From the NCBI RefSeq assembly GCF_007341385.1, contig NZ_VJYD01000003.1:186001-250000 (forward strand): a stretch of DNA of 64,000 nucleotides, written 5' to 3'. The DNA is from Flavobacterium daemonense (lineage in GTDB: Bacteria > Bacteroidota > Bacteroidia > Flavobacteriales > Flavobacteriaceae). The notes under the pieces are model-generated. The model saw only the letters and a program-made list of their open reading frames with translations. It was not told the DNA's origin and ran no database searches. Position numbers and translations under genes: made by a program. Below are positions 25,923 to 34,045 of this stretch, one piece after another (the first letter of the stretch is position 1; every line of letters begins with the position of its first letter).

Positions 25923-26690
25923 TTACCAGTCTTTTTCTGTTTTTCTAGGATTTCCTTTTACTTTTTGAGCATTTACTTTATCCTGAATTTTCTTTTCTTC
26001 GTTGTTGACAGCATCTAATAAATTCTGAACTCGTTCTTTAGATATTCCTCCAGGCTGTGGTTTTGGCTGTCCGTTATTGTCTGATTTATCATCTTTCTTC
26101 GGATCATTTTTGCCATCCTTTTTATCCTTGTCTTTATCGCCTTTGTCGTCTTTTTTGTCTTTATCCTTGTCCTTGTTTTTATCTTTGTCCTTGTCTTTAT
26201 CTTTATTTTTATCCTTGTCTTTGTCCTTGTCCTTATTCTTGTCTTTGTTGTCGTTTTTAGGCGGATTCTCTTTTAGCTTTTGTTTTGCTAAAGCATAATT
26301 GTAACGCGTTTCATCATCGGTTGGATCATTTCTAAGCGCTTCTTTATACGCTTCAACCGCTTGTGTATAATCTTTCTCTTTCATGAAAACATTTCCTAAG
26401 TTATGATACGCTTGATGTTTTTCAGGACGTGTTTTCGCATTTTTTATGGCTTTCGCGTAAGCATATTTCGCTTCTGAAATTTGATTTTGCTTGTAAATCG
26501 TATTTCCTAAATTGTATGAAGCAGCTGCTTTTTTTGGAAATTTTGATTGCGAAATTCTATAATTAGCTTCGGCATCAACAAATTTATTCTGTTTATATTC
26601 TTCGTTCCCGTTTGGCAATGTTTTGTCTTTTTCTTGAGCAGAAATTGCTAAAGAAAAGGTTAGTAAAATATATAGAAGTAAATTTTTCAT
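25923..26690 (-). CDS. batC: BatC-like TPR protein with Lys/Asp-rich linker
   Basis: 255 residues from the ATG at 26690 (MKNLLLYILLTFSLAISAQ, a clean signal peptide). An in-frame ATG at 26729 would put 13 charged residues before it and is rejected. TPR repeats cover about 20-130 (AASYNLGNTIYKQNQ, AYHNLGNVFMKEKDY, VEAYKEALRNDP). A very low-complexity linker of about 70 residues, nearly only K, D and N, follows, then a short conserved end (GISKERVQNLLDAVNNEEKK). The linker is encoded by six-base units and should be prone to length change. Confidence 0.85.
   Translation of the reverse strand: MKNLLLYILLTFSLAISAQEKDKTLPNGNEEYKQNKFVDAEANYRISQSKFPKKAAASYNLGNTIYKQNQISEAKYAYAKAIKNAKTRPEKHQAYHNLGNVFMKEKDYTQAVEAYKEALRNDPTDDETRYNYALAKQKLKENPPKNDNKDKNKDKDKDKDKNKDKDKDKDKNKDKDKDKKDDKGDKDKDKKDGKNDPKKDDKSDNNGQPKPQPGGISKERVQNLLDAVNNEEKKIQDKVNAQKVKGNPRKTEKDW
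26065..26265. repeat. six-base coding repeat tract (Lys-Asp) in batC
   Basis: On the coding strand the codons alternate between AAR (Lys) and GAY/AAT (Asp/Asn) for about 200 bases, giving a tract built from degenerate six-base units (plus-strand ctttgtcctt, ctttatcctt). The opposite strand shows long false reading frames of Ser/Leu because of it. Confidence 0.8.
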
Positions 26691-26712
26691 TCTAAATTTT
26701 TTGTTTTTTTTA

Positions 26713-26830
26713 TTTGCCACGAATTTCACTAATTGTCACTAATTTGATTGTTTTCGTATTTTTTGAATTTCACAAAACAGATTATTTAAAGCGACTGTTT
26801 TTGTGTAAATCTGTGTAATTAGTGGCGAAC
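26713..26830. repeat. intergenic imperfect inverted repeat (cacgaatttcact family) in the batB-batC gap
   Basis: Left arm at 26715-26744 (gccacgaatttcactaattg, then tcactaattt) and right arm at 26806-26828 (aaatctgtgtaattagtggc) are reverse complements with several differences. Same family as 3005-3097. It fills nearly the whole gap. Confidence 0.75.
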
Positions 26831-26834
26831 TTTA

Positions 26835-27869
26835 TTATTTTTTTTCATTAAATAAATTCAACTCTTTGATCCAATTTGTTTTTCTTTCTAAAAGGAAAAT
26901 ATCTAAGAATAATAAAAGAAAAGCAAAGCCGATGAACCATTGAAACTGCGATTGAAATTCGGCCATTTGTGTAGCTTCAAATTCGGTTTTCTGAATGTTG
27001 TTTAACGCATTTTTTATGTATTCTAAAACTTCTTTAGTGTTGCCGCCATAAACATAACCTCCTTTTGTAGCTTTTGCAATCGTTTTTAAACCTTCCTGAT
27101 TTAATTTAGTGATTACAATTTCTCCGTTTTGGTCTCTTTGATGGTTTCTTACAACACCGTTTTCTTTTAACGGAATTGTACTTCCTTTTTCAGTTCCAAC
27201 ACCAATTGTGATGATTTTCATTCCAATTTTATTCGCTTCTTCAGCCGCAGCTGTTGCGCCTTCAGAATGATCTTCTCCATCAGAAATCATTATCAAAAGT
27301 TTGCTCGTTTTGCTTTTTTCATCAAAATATGTCGATGATAATCGGATTGCGTCGTCAAGCGAAGTTCCCTGTGATGAAACCATATCTGGGCTCATACTTT
27401 GCAAGAACATTTTTGCAACGCTGTAATCTGTTGTAATTGGCAAAACAGGGAAAGCACTTCCTGCGTAAGCCACAATACCAATTCGGTCGCTTCCTAACTG
27501 ATTGATGATTTGAGAAACAATTTGTTTGCTTTTTTCCAAACGGCTTGGCGCCACATCTTCAGCAAGCATACTTTTAGAAACGTCAACAGCAAAAACAATA
27601 TCAATACCTTCACGTTTAACCGTTTCCATTTTAGTCCCAATCTTCGGATTTACTAAACCGATAATCAAACAGGCAAGCGCTAAAAGTATAATCGATAATT
27701 TTAATACAGGTTTAAAAACAGAACTTTCTGGGCTCAGTTTTTTGACCATTTCGACATCACCAAATTCGCGTTGTTTTTTTCGTTTCCAATACACATTGAA
27801 AAGAAAAATACACACCAAAATTGGCAGTAAAAATAAAAGGTATAAATATTTTTTTTCGTCTAATTCCAT
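26835..27869 (-). CDS. batB: BatB-like von Willebrand factor A membrane protein
   Basis: 344 residues from the ATG at 27869 (MELDEKKYLYLLFLLP). The frame extends upstream to 27941, but that part is repeat DNA, so the internal start is chosen. Two N-terminal membrane helices, a VWA domain with the metal-site motif DVSKS (FAVDVSKSML) and ISDGEDHSEG, and a C-terminal helix (WFIGFAFLLLFLDIFLLE). VWA domains bind divalent metal and mediate protein contacts; here the domain is in the periplasm or cytoplasm depending on helix number. Partner of BatA. Confidence 0.9.
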   Translation of the reverse strand: MELDEKKYLYLLFLLPILVCIFLFNVYWKRKKQREFGDVEMVKKLSPESSVFKPVLKLSIILLALACLIIGLVNPKIGTKMETVKREGIDIVFAVDVSKSMLAEDVAPSRLEKSKQIVSQIINQLGSDRIGIVAYAGSAFPVLPITTDYSVAKMFLQSMSPDMVSSQGTSLDDAIRLSSTYFDEKSKTSKLLIMISDGEDHSEGATAAAEEANKIGMKIITIGVGTEKGSTIPLKENGVVRNHQRDQNGEIVITKLNQEGLKTIAKATKGGYVYGGNTKEVLEYIKNALNNIQKTEFEATQMAEFQSQFQWFIGFAFLLLFLDIFLLERKTNWIKELNLFNEKK

Positions 27870-27870
27870 A

Positions 27871-27990
27871 AATTTTTTAAATTCCAATGTTGAAATTCCA
27901 AATTCCAAATTTTGTTGTTTACCTATTAAGCGATTTCTCAAATTATAAATCCCAATTTTGTTATTTGGAATTTATGAAATTGGAATTTTT
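27871..27990. repeat. intergenic imperfect inverted repeat (attccaaattcc family) in the batA-batB gap
   Basis: Left arm about 27879-27914 (aaattccaatgttgaaattc, then caaattccaaatttt) and right arm about 27953-27989 (aattttgttatttggaattt, then atgaaattggaatttttt) mirror each other with small differences. The same word family forms the terminators at 23152, 38246 and 51180. Confidence 0.75.
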
Positions 27991-28002
27991 TGATTTGAAA
28001 AA

Positions 28003-29004
28003 TCAAATAAAGCTTCTGTAAACTGTATTTCTTAAACCAACTTCTAACAATAATAAGAAAACCGCGAATCCAACAAAAAATCGGTATTTTTCGTCATAAT
28101 CGTAGAACTTTAATTCTTGTATTTCTGTTGTTTCTAATTTGTTGATTGCGTTATATATTTGAGCTAGTCTGTCGTTGCTAGTTGCTCTAAAATACGTTCC
28201 GTCTGTTTTGCGGGCAATACTTTTCATCAACTGTTCGTCAATTTCTACTTTTTGCATTTTGAACAAGAAACCGCCATTTGGACCATACGCATATGGAGAT
28301 TCAGCCATTCCATTAGTTCCCAACCCAATTGTATAGACTTTGATTCCATATTGTTTTGCAATATCTGCAGCCGTTTCCGGCTCGATAAATCCAGCATTGT
28401 TTACACCATCTGTCAATAAAATAATAACACGGCTTTTTGCTTTGCTGTCTTTAAGGCGATTTACTGCTGTTGCAAGTCCCATTCCAATTCCGGTTCCGTC
28501 TTGTAAAGCAGTATCGTATTTAATTTCTTTAATTGCTTCTAAAATGATGGCTTTGTCGCTTGTAACAGGGGTTTTTGTATAGGCTTCAGAAGCATACAAA
28601 ACCAAACCGATTCTGTCATTTGGTCGTTCTCCAACAAAGTCTGCGGCAACTCTTTTTAAAGCCTCCATACGGTTTGGCTTTAAATCTTTTGCCAGCATAG
28701 ATCCAGAAACGTCAATTGCCATAACAATATCAATTCCTTTGGTCGTTTTAGTTTGATTGCTCACGTCAACTGTTCTTGGTCTTGCCAAAGCAATAATCAA
28801 CGAACATAAAGCAAGAATTCTAAAAACATGTAAACTCGGTTTTAATTTTACCAGCAACGATTCGCTGTTTTTAAAACCTATTGTTGAACTCATTTTTAAA
28901 GTTGCTGACTGCTGGTTTCTTTTCCAAAAATACCAAGCAATCACAAGCGGGATCCAAAGAAACAGCCAAAAGAATTCTGGATTTAAAAAAGTGATCTTTC
29001 CCAT
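28003..29004 (-). CDS. batA: BatA-like von Willebrand factor A membrane protein
   Basis: 333 residues: N-terminal membrane helices (about 8-26 and 58-75), a VWA domain with the MIDAS motif DVSGS (MAIDVSGSMLAKDL) and TDGVNNAGF, and a C-terminal membrane helix (about 309-328). It is the first VWA protein of the operon and its start codon overlaps the stop of the preceding gene as TAATG. Function in the Bat/MoxR envelope system is inferred from family and gene order. Confidence 0.92.
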   Translation of the reverse strand: MGKITFLNPEFFWLFLWIPLVIAWYFWKRNQQSATLKMSSTIGFKNSESLLVKLKPSLHVFRILALCSLIIALARPRTVDVSNQTKTTKGIDIVMAIDVSGSMLAKDLKPNRMEALKRVAADFVGERPNDRIGLVLYASEAYTKTPVTSDKAIILEAIKEIKYDTALQDGTGIGMGLATAVNRLKDSKAKSRVIILLTDGVNNAGFIEPETAADIAKQYGIKVYTIGLGTNGMAESPYAYGPNGGFLFKMQKVEIDEQLMKSIARKTDGTYFRATSNDRLAQIYNAINKLETTEIQELKFYDYDEKYRFFVGFAVFLLLLEVGLRNTVYRSFI

Positions 29005-30635
29005 TAGTTGCTAGCTTTTTTAAGTTCAACAGAATTTAAAATTCGGTCTGTAATCGTATTTCCGTAAGTATCACCTTCTTCGTGTGAAATAATAATTTGC
29101 TGCAAACCTTGTTCTTGTTTGAACAGAAGAATTTCATAATACACTTTTGTGCTGCTTTTTGTCAACGGATTTATAACCGACATTGTTCCGTATCCTTTTA
29201 ATCCTTGAACACCTTCGTTTGTTTGGTAATCTTCCTGTTTTACAATAATATTTTGTCCGCCTTGCGCTTCAATAATTTTTAATGAACCTTCTAAGGTTTT
29301 TGCCAAATCGATTTCAGTTGGGGTTTTAAATTTACTTGTTGAAACTGCAATGTAAAAATTGTCCGTCATGCCTCCATAAACAAAAAGTTGCATTTCTTTA
29401 ATCAACGCCATAGCATCTTTTGGAAGGACTTTCATCGGATCCATTCGTTTTAAAACTTGTGGTGTTTCAATTAAAACGCCTGGATTTCCGTATTCACTTT
29501 TTACCCATTCGCTTTCTAAAAGACGTTTTGTTGGGTTCATTAAAACAGTATCTTTTACATTAGTGAAGCCTTTTACAGCAATTAAAACAGCTGTTGCCGC
29601 AATCAACAAACCAAAAACAGATGCAACAGCAATTGTAATTCGTTTATTTCTTTGTTTTTGTAACTGAAGCTTGATCTGTTTTTGTCTTTGCGCCTCGTTC
29701 AATAATTCATCTTCTTCAGACGGAATTTCGGTCGGAATTGCATTATCAAGCGTTAAAATTACTTTCTGGATTTTGTTTCGGTCTTCTGTAATTTCAAAAT
29801 CAAGCGGTTTTGATTTTGCGAATTTTACCAAATCGGCCTGACGTAAAACGCGTTCTAAGTTTTCAACCGTTTCAGGCGTCAACGTCATTTTCTTTTTGGT
29901 CGAAGCTGTTCTGATCGCTTGAATTAATTCAGAAGTTGTGCTTTCCATTGCTGGAATGTGAATGGCTTCTTCAATATAATTTCTGGCAATATCTGTAAGT
30001 TCGCTATAGTATTCTTTGATTTCGCCTTTTTGAACCAATTCTTTTTGCTCTAGATTATTTAAAAGGCTTGTCGCTTTTTCGATTGGCGTTTTATAAACTT
30101 CTTCTTCAATTTTCTTTTGCTGGCGTTTTTTTACATACCAATACACAAAAGCACCAATTCCAAGTATAATTACTAATGCCAAAACATATTTCCACCAATT
30201 TCCAAGTCCTTCGTCAGCAGTATTGATGTCTTTAATGTCGTACATTTTTTGTTGTAGCGTATCAACTTTTACACTCGCAACTTCAACTTTGATTGAATCA
30301 GAGAAATAAGGTTTTTTGTCGATTAAAATCTTAACACTCGGAATTACATATCTTCCCGAATCAAATTGTGTCAATCCATATTTTTTGATCAGCTCATAAT
30401 TGCCATCTTTCTTCACCGTATCAACAGGGTAAGACTGAATAACTTCTAATGGGCCAAATGTTTTTTGCTTAGGAAAAACAACTTTCGATTTTGAGCTCAC
30501 AACCGTTTTAAGAGTCAGTTTAAACTCAGCCCCAATTTTGTTTTTTGTAGTATCGATGCTTGTTTCAACTTGTTTTTGTTGTGCAAAAACAGCCGAAGTA
30601 AGCAAAGATAGAAATATGTAAAATTTTAATTTCAT
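29004..30635 (-). CDS. BatD-like exported membrane protein of the Bat operon
   Basis: 543 residues with a signal peptide (1-18, ending VFAQQ), a BatD-like beta-sandwich (about 20-135), a membrane helix at about 148-166, a cytoplasmic helical part (about 168-330), a second membrane helix (about 333-355) and a C-terminal domain of about 185 residues of unknown type (RLLESEWVKSEYGNP to the end). It sits between the DUF58 and batA genes, a position often taken by an uncharacterised BatD-like gene in Flavobacteria. Stop overlaps the batA start. Role not known. Confidence 0.75.
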   Translation of the reverse strand: MKLKFYIFLSLLTSAVFAQQKQVETSIDTTKNKIGAEFKLTLKTVVSSKSKVVFPKQKTFGPLEVIQSYPVDTVKKDGNYELIKKYGLTQFDSGRYVIPSVKILIDKKPYFSDSIKVEVASVKVDTLQQKMYDIKDINTADEGLGNWWKYVLALVIILGIGAFVYWYVKKRQQKKIEEEVYKTPIEKATSLLNNLEQKELVQKGEIKEYYSELTDIARNYIEEAIHIPAMESTTSELIQAIRTASTKKKMTLTPETVENLERVLRQADLVKFAKSKPLDFEITEDRNKIQKVILTLDNAIPTEIPSEEDELLNEAQRQKQIKLQLQKQRNKRITIAVASVFGLLIAATAVLIAVKGFTNVKDTVLMNPTKRLLESEWVKSEYGNPGVLIETPQVLKRMDPMKVLPKDAMALIKEMQLFVYGGMTDNFYIAVSTSKFKTPTEIDLAKTLEGSLKIIEAQGGQNIIVKQEDYQTNEGVQGLKGYGTMSVINPLTKSSTKVYYEILLFKQEQGLQQIIISHEEGDTYGNTITDRILNSVELKKASN

Positions 30636-30638
30636 TTG

Positions 30639-30790
30639 ATTTTTGATTTCAGATTTTAGTCTAAAATGATGCTTAAAAATGGAACACTGATGACACAGAT
30701 TTAAGCGGATTTTTTACGTTCTAATTTTTGGCAGAAATAAGTTTATCGATTTTCAAAAAATCTAAAATCTAAAATCTGCAATCTAAAATT
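30639..30790. repeat. intergenic imperfect inverted repeat (tttcagattttag family)
   Basis: Left arm about 30639-30668 (gatttttgatttcagatttt, then agtctaaaatg) and right arm about 30757-30789 (aaaatctaaaatctaaaatc, then tgcaatctaaaat) are mirror images. It fills the gap between the DUF58 gene and the BatD-like gene. Confidence 0.75.
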
Positions 30791-30794
30791 ATAT

Positions 30795-31658
30795 TTATCT
30801 CGATTTGAAATAGCCTAATAATTTAGTTACGTAATTTTCATCGACTCTTGTATTTACAACTCCAGCACCAGATTTACTAAATGTTTCTTTGAAATAATTT
30901 ACTCTTTCCTGATACTGTTTTTCGTAATTCATTCGAACCGTTTTTGATCCGGTATCCACCAGAATTGTTTTTCCAGTTTCAGCATCAAGCATGTTTACCA
31001 TTCCAAGATTCGGAATTTTTTCTTCGCGAATGTCATACACGCGAACTCCAGTAAGGTCATGTTTTTTTGAGGCAATTTTTAATGTCTGCTCGTAATTTTC
31101 AGACATAAAATCTGAAATCATAAAAACTATGGCTTTCTTTTTCTGAGTTCCCGATAAGAATTTTAAAGCTTCAGAAATATCGGTTTTGTGGCTTTTTGGT
31201 TCAAATTCGATCAATTCACGAATAATTCTCAAAACGTGCGAGCGGCCTTTTTTTGGCGGAATATACAATTCGACATTATCTGAGAATAATATTAAACCAA
31301 TCTTGTCATTGTTTTGCGTAGCCGAAAAAGCCATTGTTGCCGCTATTTCGGTTACAATGTCTTTTTTAAATTGGCTTTTTGAACCAAAACCTTCTGAACC
31401 CGAAATATCAACCATTAAAACCATGGTCAATTCGCGTTCTTCTTCAAAAACTTTTACGTGAGCTTCGTTGTAGCGTGCTGTTACATTCCAATCGATGTTA
31501 CGGATATCATCGCCATATTGGTATTGGCGCACCTCGCTAAAAGTCATCCCGCGTCCTTTAAATGAAGAATGGTATTCGCCCGAAAAGATATGATTGCTCA
31601 GTCTTTTGGTTTTGATTTCTATTTTCCGTACTTTTTTTAAAAGCTCTTTTGTATCCAT
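30795..31658 (-). CDS. DUF58 domain-containing protein
   Basis: 287-residue cytoplasmic protein with the DUF58 signature (FSEVRQYQYGDDIRNIDWNV) in the N-terminal third and a VWA-like core with MVDISGSEGFG and MISDFMS. DUF58 proteins are regular partners of MoxR AAA+ ATPases and of Bat VWA proteins and are thought to be substrates or adaptors. It follows moxR after an 81-base gap that contains an inverted repeat. Confidence 0.9.
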   Translation of the reverse strand: MDTKELLKKVRKIEIKTKRLSNHIFSGEYHSSFKGRGMTFSEVRQYQYGDDIRNIDWNVTARYNEAHVKVFEEERELTMVLMVDISGSEGFGSKSQFKKDIVTEIAATMAFSATQNNDKIGLILFSDNVELYIPPKKGRSHVLRIIRELIEFEPKSHKTDISEALKFLSGTQKKKAIVFMISDFMSENYEQTLKIASKKHDLTGVRVYDIREEKIPNLGMVNMLDAETGKTILVDTGSKTVRMNYEKQYQERVNYFKETFSKSGAGVVNTRVDENYVTKLLGYFKSR

Positions 31659-31669
31659 TTTTTGATTTG

Positions 31670-31736
31670 GTTTATGGTTGTTGGTTGTTAGTTTATGGTT
31701 TTGGAACCATCAACAAAAAACAATCAACCATCAACT
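31670..31736. repeat. intergenic imperfect inverted repeat (ttatggttgttgg family)
   Basis: Left arm 31671-31700 (tttatggttgttggttgtta, then gtttatggtt) and right arm 31705-31735 (aaccatcaacaaaaaacaat, then caaccatcaac) pair along their length with a few differences and a very short loop. It fills the moxR-DUF58 gap. Confidence 0.8.
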
Positions 31737-31739
31737 TTT

Positions 31740-32744
31740 TTAAGGTACTTCAATCTCGTTTACGATTTTGTTGATAATGTCTACAGAAGTAATGTTTTCA
31801 GCTTCAGCTTCATAAGTTATTCCTACTCTGTGACGCAATACATCATGTACAACAGCACGAACGTCTTCTGGAATTACATAACCACGACGTTTGATGAAAG
31901 CGTAGCATTTTGCAGCATTTGCTAAATTGATACTACCACGTGGAGATGCACCAAAGCTGATAAGAGGTTTTAAATCGGCTAATTTGTATTTCTCTGGATA
32001 ACGAGTAGCAAAGATGATATCTAAGATATATTTTTCGATTTTTTCATCCATATAAACTTCACGAACTGCTTCTTGAGCGCGCAAAATTTGATCTACAGAA
32101 ACTACAGGATTTACTTTTTCATAACTTCCTTTCAAGTTTTGACGGATTACGAATCGTTCTTCATCAATTTTTGGGTAATCAATTACCGTTTTTAACATAA
32201 AACGGTCAACTTGCGCTTCAGGAAGCTGGTATGTTCCTTCTTGCTCAACAGGGTTTTGTGTTGCCAATACTAAAAACGGACGATCTAATTTGAAAGTCGT
32301 GTCGCCAATAGTAACTTGTTTTTCCTGCATCGCCTCTAAAAGCGCTGATTGTACTTTTGCAGGAGCACGGTTGATCTCATCGGCAAGTACGAAATTAGCA
32401 AAGATTGGCCCTTTTTTAATAGAGAATTCGTTTGCTTTGATGTTGTAAATCATGGTTCCGATAACATCGGCAGGTAATAAGTCAGGAGTAAACTGAATAC
32501 GGCTGAAAGAACCTTGAACTGCTTGCGATAAAGTATTAATCGCTAATGTTTTTGCTAAACCAGGAACTCCCTCAAGCAAAATATGTCCTTGTCCTAAAAG
32601 ACCAATTAATAAACGTTCGACCATATGTTTCTGGCCCACAATAACTTTGTTCATTTCCATTGTAAGAAGGTCTATAAAAGCACTTTCTCTCTCAATTTTT
32701 TCATTTATCGCTCTAATGTCTAAAGTCGTTGTATTTTCTTCCAT
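31740..32744 (-). CDS. moxR: MoxR family AAA+ ATPase
   Basis: 334 residues from the ATG at 32744 (MEENTTTLDIRAINEKI). The frame continues upstream to 32864 but that segment is basic and unlike the family. Walker A is EGVPGLAKT, Walker B LADEINRAPAK, and sensor and arginine-finger regions follow (LATQNPVEQEGTYQLPEAQVDRF). MoxR ATPases act as chaperones that fit cofactors or assemble complexes with VWA proteins. It is the first gene of the Bat operon, transcribed away from the aldo/keto reductase gene. The 224-base gap to that gene contains the promoter region, though no perfect -7 box. Confidence 0.95.
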   Translation of the reverse strand: MEENTTTLDIRAINEKIERESAFIDLLTMEMNKVIVGQKHMVERLLIGLLGQGHILLEGVPGLAKTLAINTLSQAVQGSFSRIQFTPDLLPADVIGTMIYNIKANEFSIKKGPIFANFVLADEINRAPAKVQSALLEAMQEKQVTIGDTTFKLDRPFLVLATQNPVEQEGTYQLPEAQVDRFMLKTVIDYPKIDEERFVIRQNLKGSYEKVNPVVSVDQILRAQEAVREVYMDEKIEKYILDIIFATRYPEKYKLADLKPLISFGASPRGSINLANAAKCYAFIKRRGYVIPEDVRAVVHDVLRHRVGITYEAEAENITSVDIINKIVNEIEVP

Positions 32745-32968
32745 ATAAATATTTTTAAAAGCCTTTTTAAACCTTTGATTTTTATGCCTAGTTTTTGAGA
32801 GTGCAAATTGAATATTTTTTGAGAAGTAAGATGTTAAAGAATGGTTAAAACTTCGACCAAACACCTAATTTTAAGGACGAATTGTGAATCTATTTTTATA
32901 TTTTTAAGAACTTTGATGGATATGTTTTTAAAAAGCATATTTATTATAAAAAATAACGCAATATAACC

Positions 32969-33844
32969 ATGAGCAAAACAACATTATCGCCTATTATTTC
33001 AGGCACTATGAATTGGGGAATATGGGACAAAAACCTTTCGACTAAAGAAATGGAAAACATGATACAAATTAGTATCGAAAACAAAATTACCACTTTTGAT
33101 CACGCCGATATTTACGGCAATTATACTACCGAAGCTGATTTTGGAAAAGCTTTTAAAGCAAGCAAAATTTCCCGCGACAAATTACAATTAATTACCAAGT
33201 GCGGTATTCAGATGATTGCTGAAAAACGTCCTGAAAACAAAATCAAACATTATGATTATTCTAAAGACTATATTATTTGGTCTGCAGAAGAATCGCTAAA
33301 AAAATTAAAAACAGATTATATAGATGTTTTCTTGCTGCACAGACCAAGTCCGTTGATGCAGGCTGACGAAATTGCGGAAGCAGTTGAGAAATTAAAATCG
33401 GAAGGAAAAATTATTGATTTCGGACTTTCGAATTTTACGAATTCTCAAACCGAATTGATTCGTCAGAAAACAGAAGTAAGCTATAACCAAGTGCAATTTT
33501 CGGCAACGCATTTTGAACCAATGGTTGACGGAAGTTTGGATTATATGCAGACTCACGGAATTCGTCCGTTGTCATGGAATCCGCTTGGAACGGTTTTTAG
33601 AGAAGATACCAAAAAAACACGCCGATTGAAAAAACTGTTTTCTGTACTTTTGGAAAAATACCATTTAGGCGCAGATACGCTTTTGCTTGCTTGGATTTTG
33701 AAACATCCGGCTCGCGTTATTCCAATTGCGGGAACTGTTAACATTGCAAGAATTCAAGCTTTGTTAAAAGCTGTTGAACTAGATATGGATAAAGAAGACT
33801 GGTTTGCAATCTGGACAGAAAGTATGGGCGACGATGTGCCTTAA
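32969..33844 (+). CDS. aldo/keto reductase
   Basis: 291-residue NAD(P)H-dependent oxidoreductase with a TIM-barrel fold. The tetrad residues lie in TFDHADIYGN (Asp and Tyr), LITKCG (Lys) and FLLHRP (His). The segment SEGKIIDFGLSNF and the C-terminal HPARVIPIAGT are standard for the family and resemble the YdhF type of oxidoreductase. Substrate unknown. Single gene followed by a long inverted repeat. Confidence 0.92.
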   Translation: MSKTTLSPIISGTMNWGIWDKNLSTKEMENMIQISIENKITTFDHADIYGNYTTEADFGKAFKASKISRDKLQLITKCGIQMIAEKRPENKIKHYDYSKDYIIWSAEESLKKLKTDYIDVFLLHRPSPLMQADEIAEAVEKLKSEGKIIDFGLSNFTNSQTELIRQKTEVSYNQVQFSATHFEPMVDGSLDYMQTHGIRPLSWNPLGTVFREDTKKTRRLKKLFSVLLEKYHLGADTLLLAWILKHPARVIPIAGTVNIARIQALLKAVELDMDKEDWFAIWTESMGDDVP

Positions 33845-33894
33845 TTTTTAGTGTTCAGTTTACAGTTTTTAGTATTCAGCAAATTCGAAAAAAT

Positions 33895-34028
33895 AAACAC
33901 ATAGAAACATAGCTCTACTTTTATTTGAAAAGAGAAGAATTTAGCGTTTCACTTACATATAATAGCTATGTGAATTAATGCAAATGAAATGCCTTTAGCG
34001 CAAAGTAGAGCTATGTTTCTATGTGTTT
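33895..34028. repeat. long inverted repeat with perfect 27-base arms (aaacacatagaaacatag family)
   Basis: The left arm (33895-33921, starting aaacacatagaaacatagct) and the right arm (34002-34028, ending tagctttctatg-like, exactly the reverse complement of the left arm) are identical over 27 bases. The 80 bases between them contain a further partial inverted pair (gcgtttcacttac and gctatgtgaa). A second copy, more diverged, lies at 62899-63037. It ends shortly before the SDR gene at 34046, so it would form in the 5' region of that transcript. The preceding 33845-33890 also holds a short tandem (gttcagtttacagtttttag, then tattcag). Confidence 0.85.
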
Positions 34029-34045
34029 AAACAAAATATTTTAAA

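Noticed and set aside
26057..26298. Plus-strand reading frames rich in Ser/Leu or Cys/Pro/Leu across batC
   Set aside because: They are the antisense of the six-base Lys-Asp repeat of batC; there is no start context and no protein-like composition.
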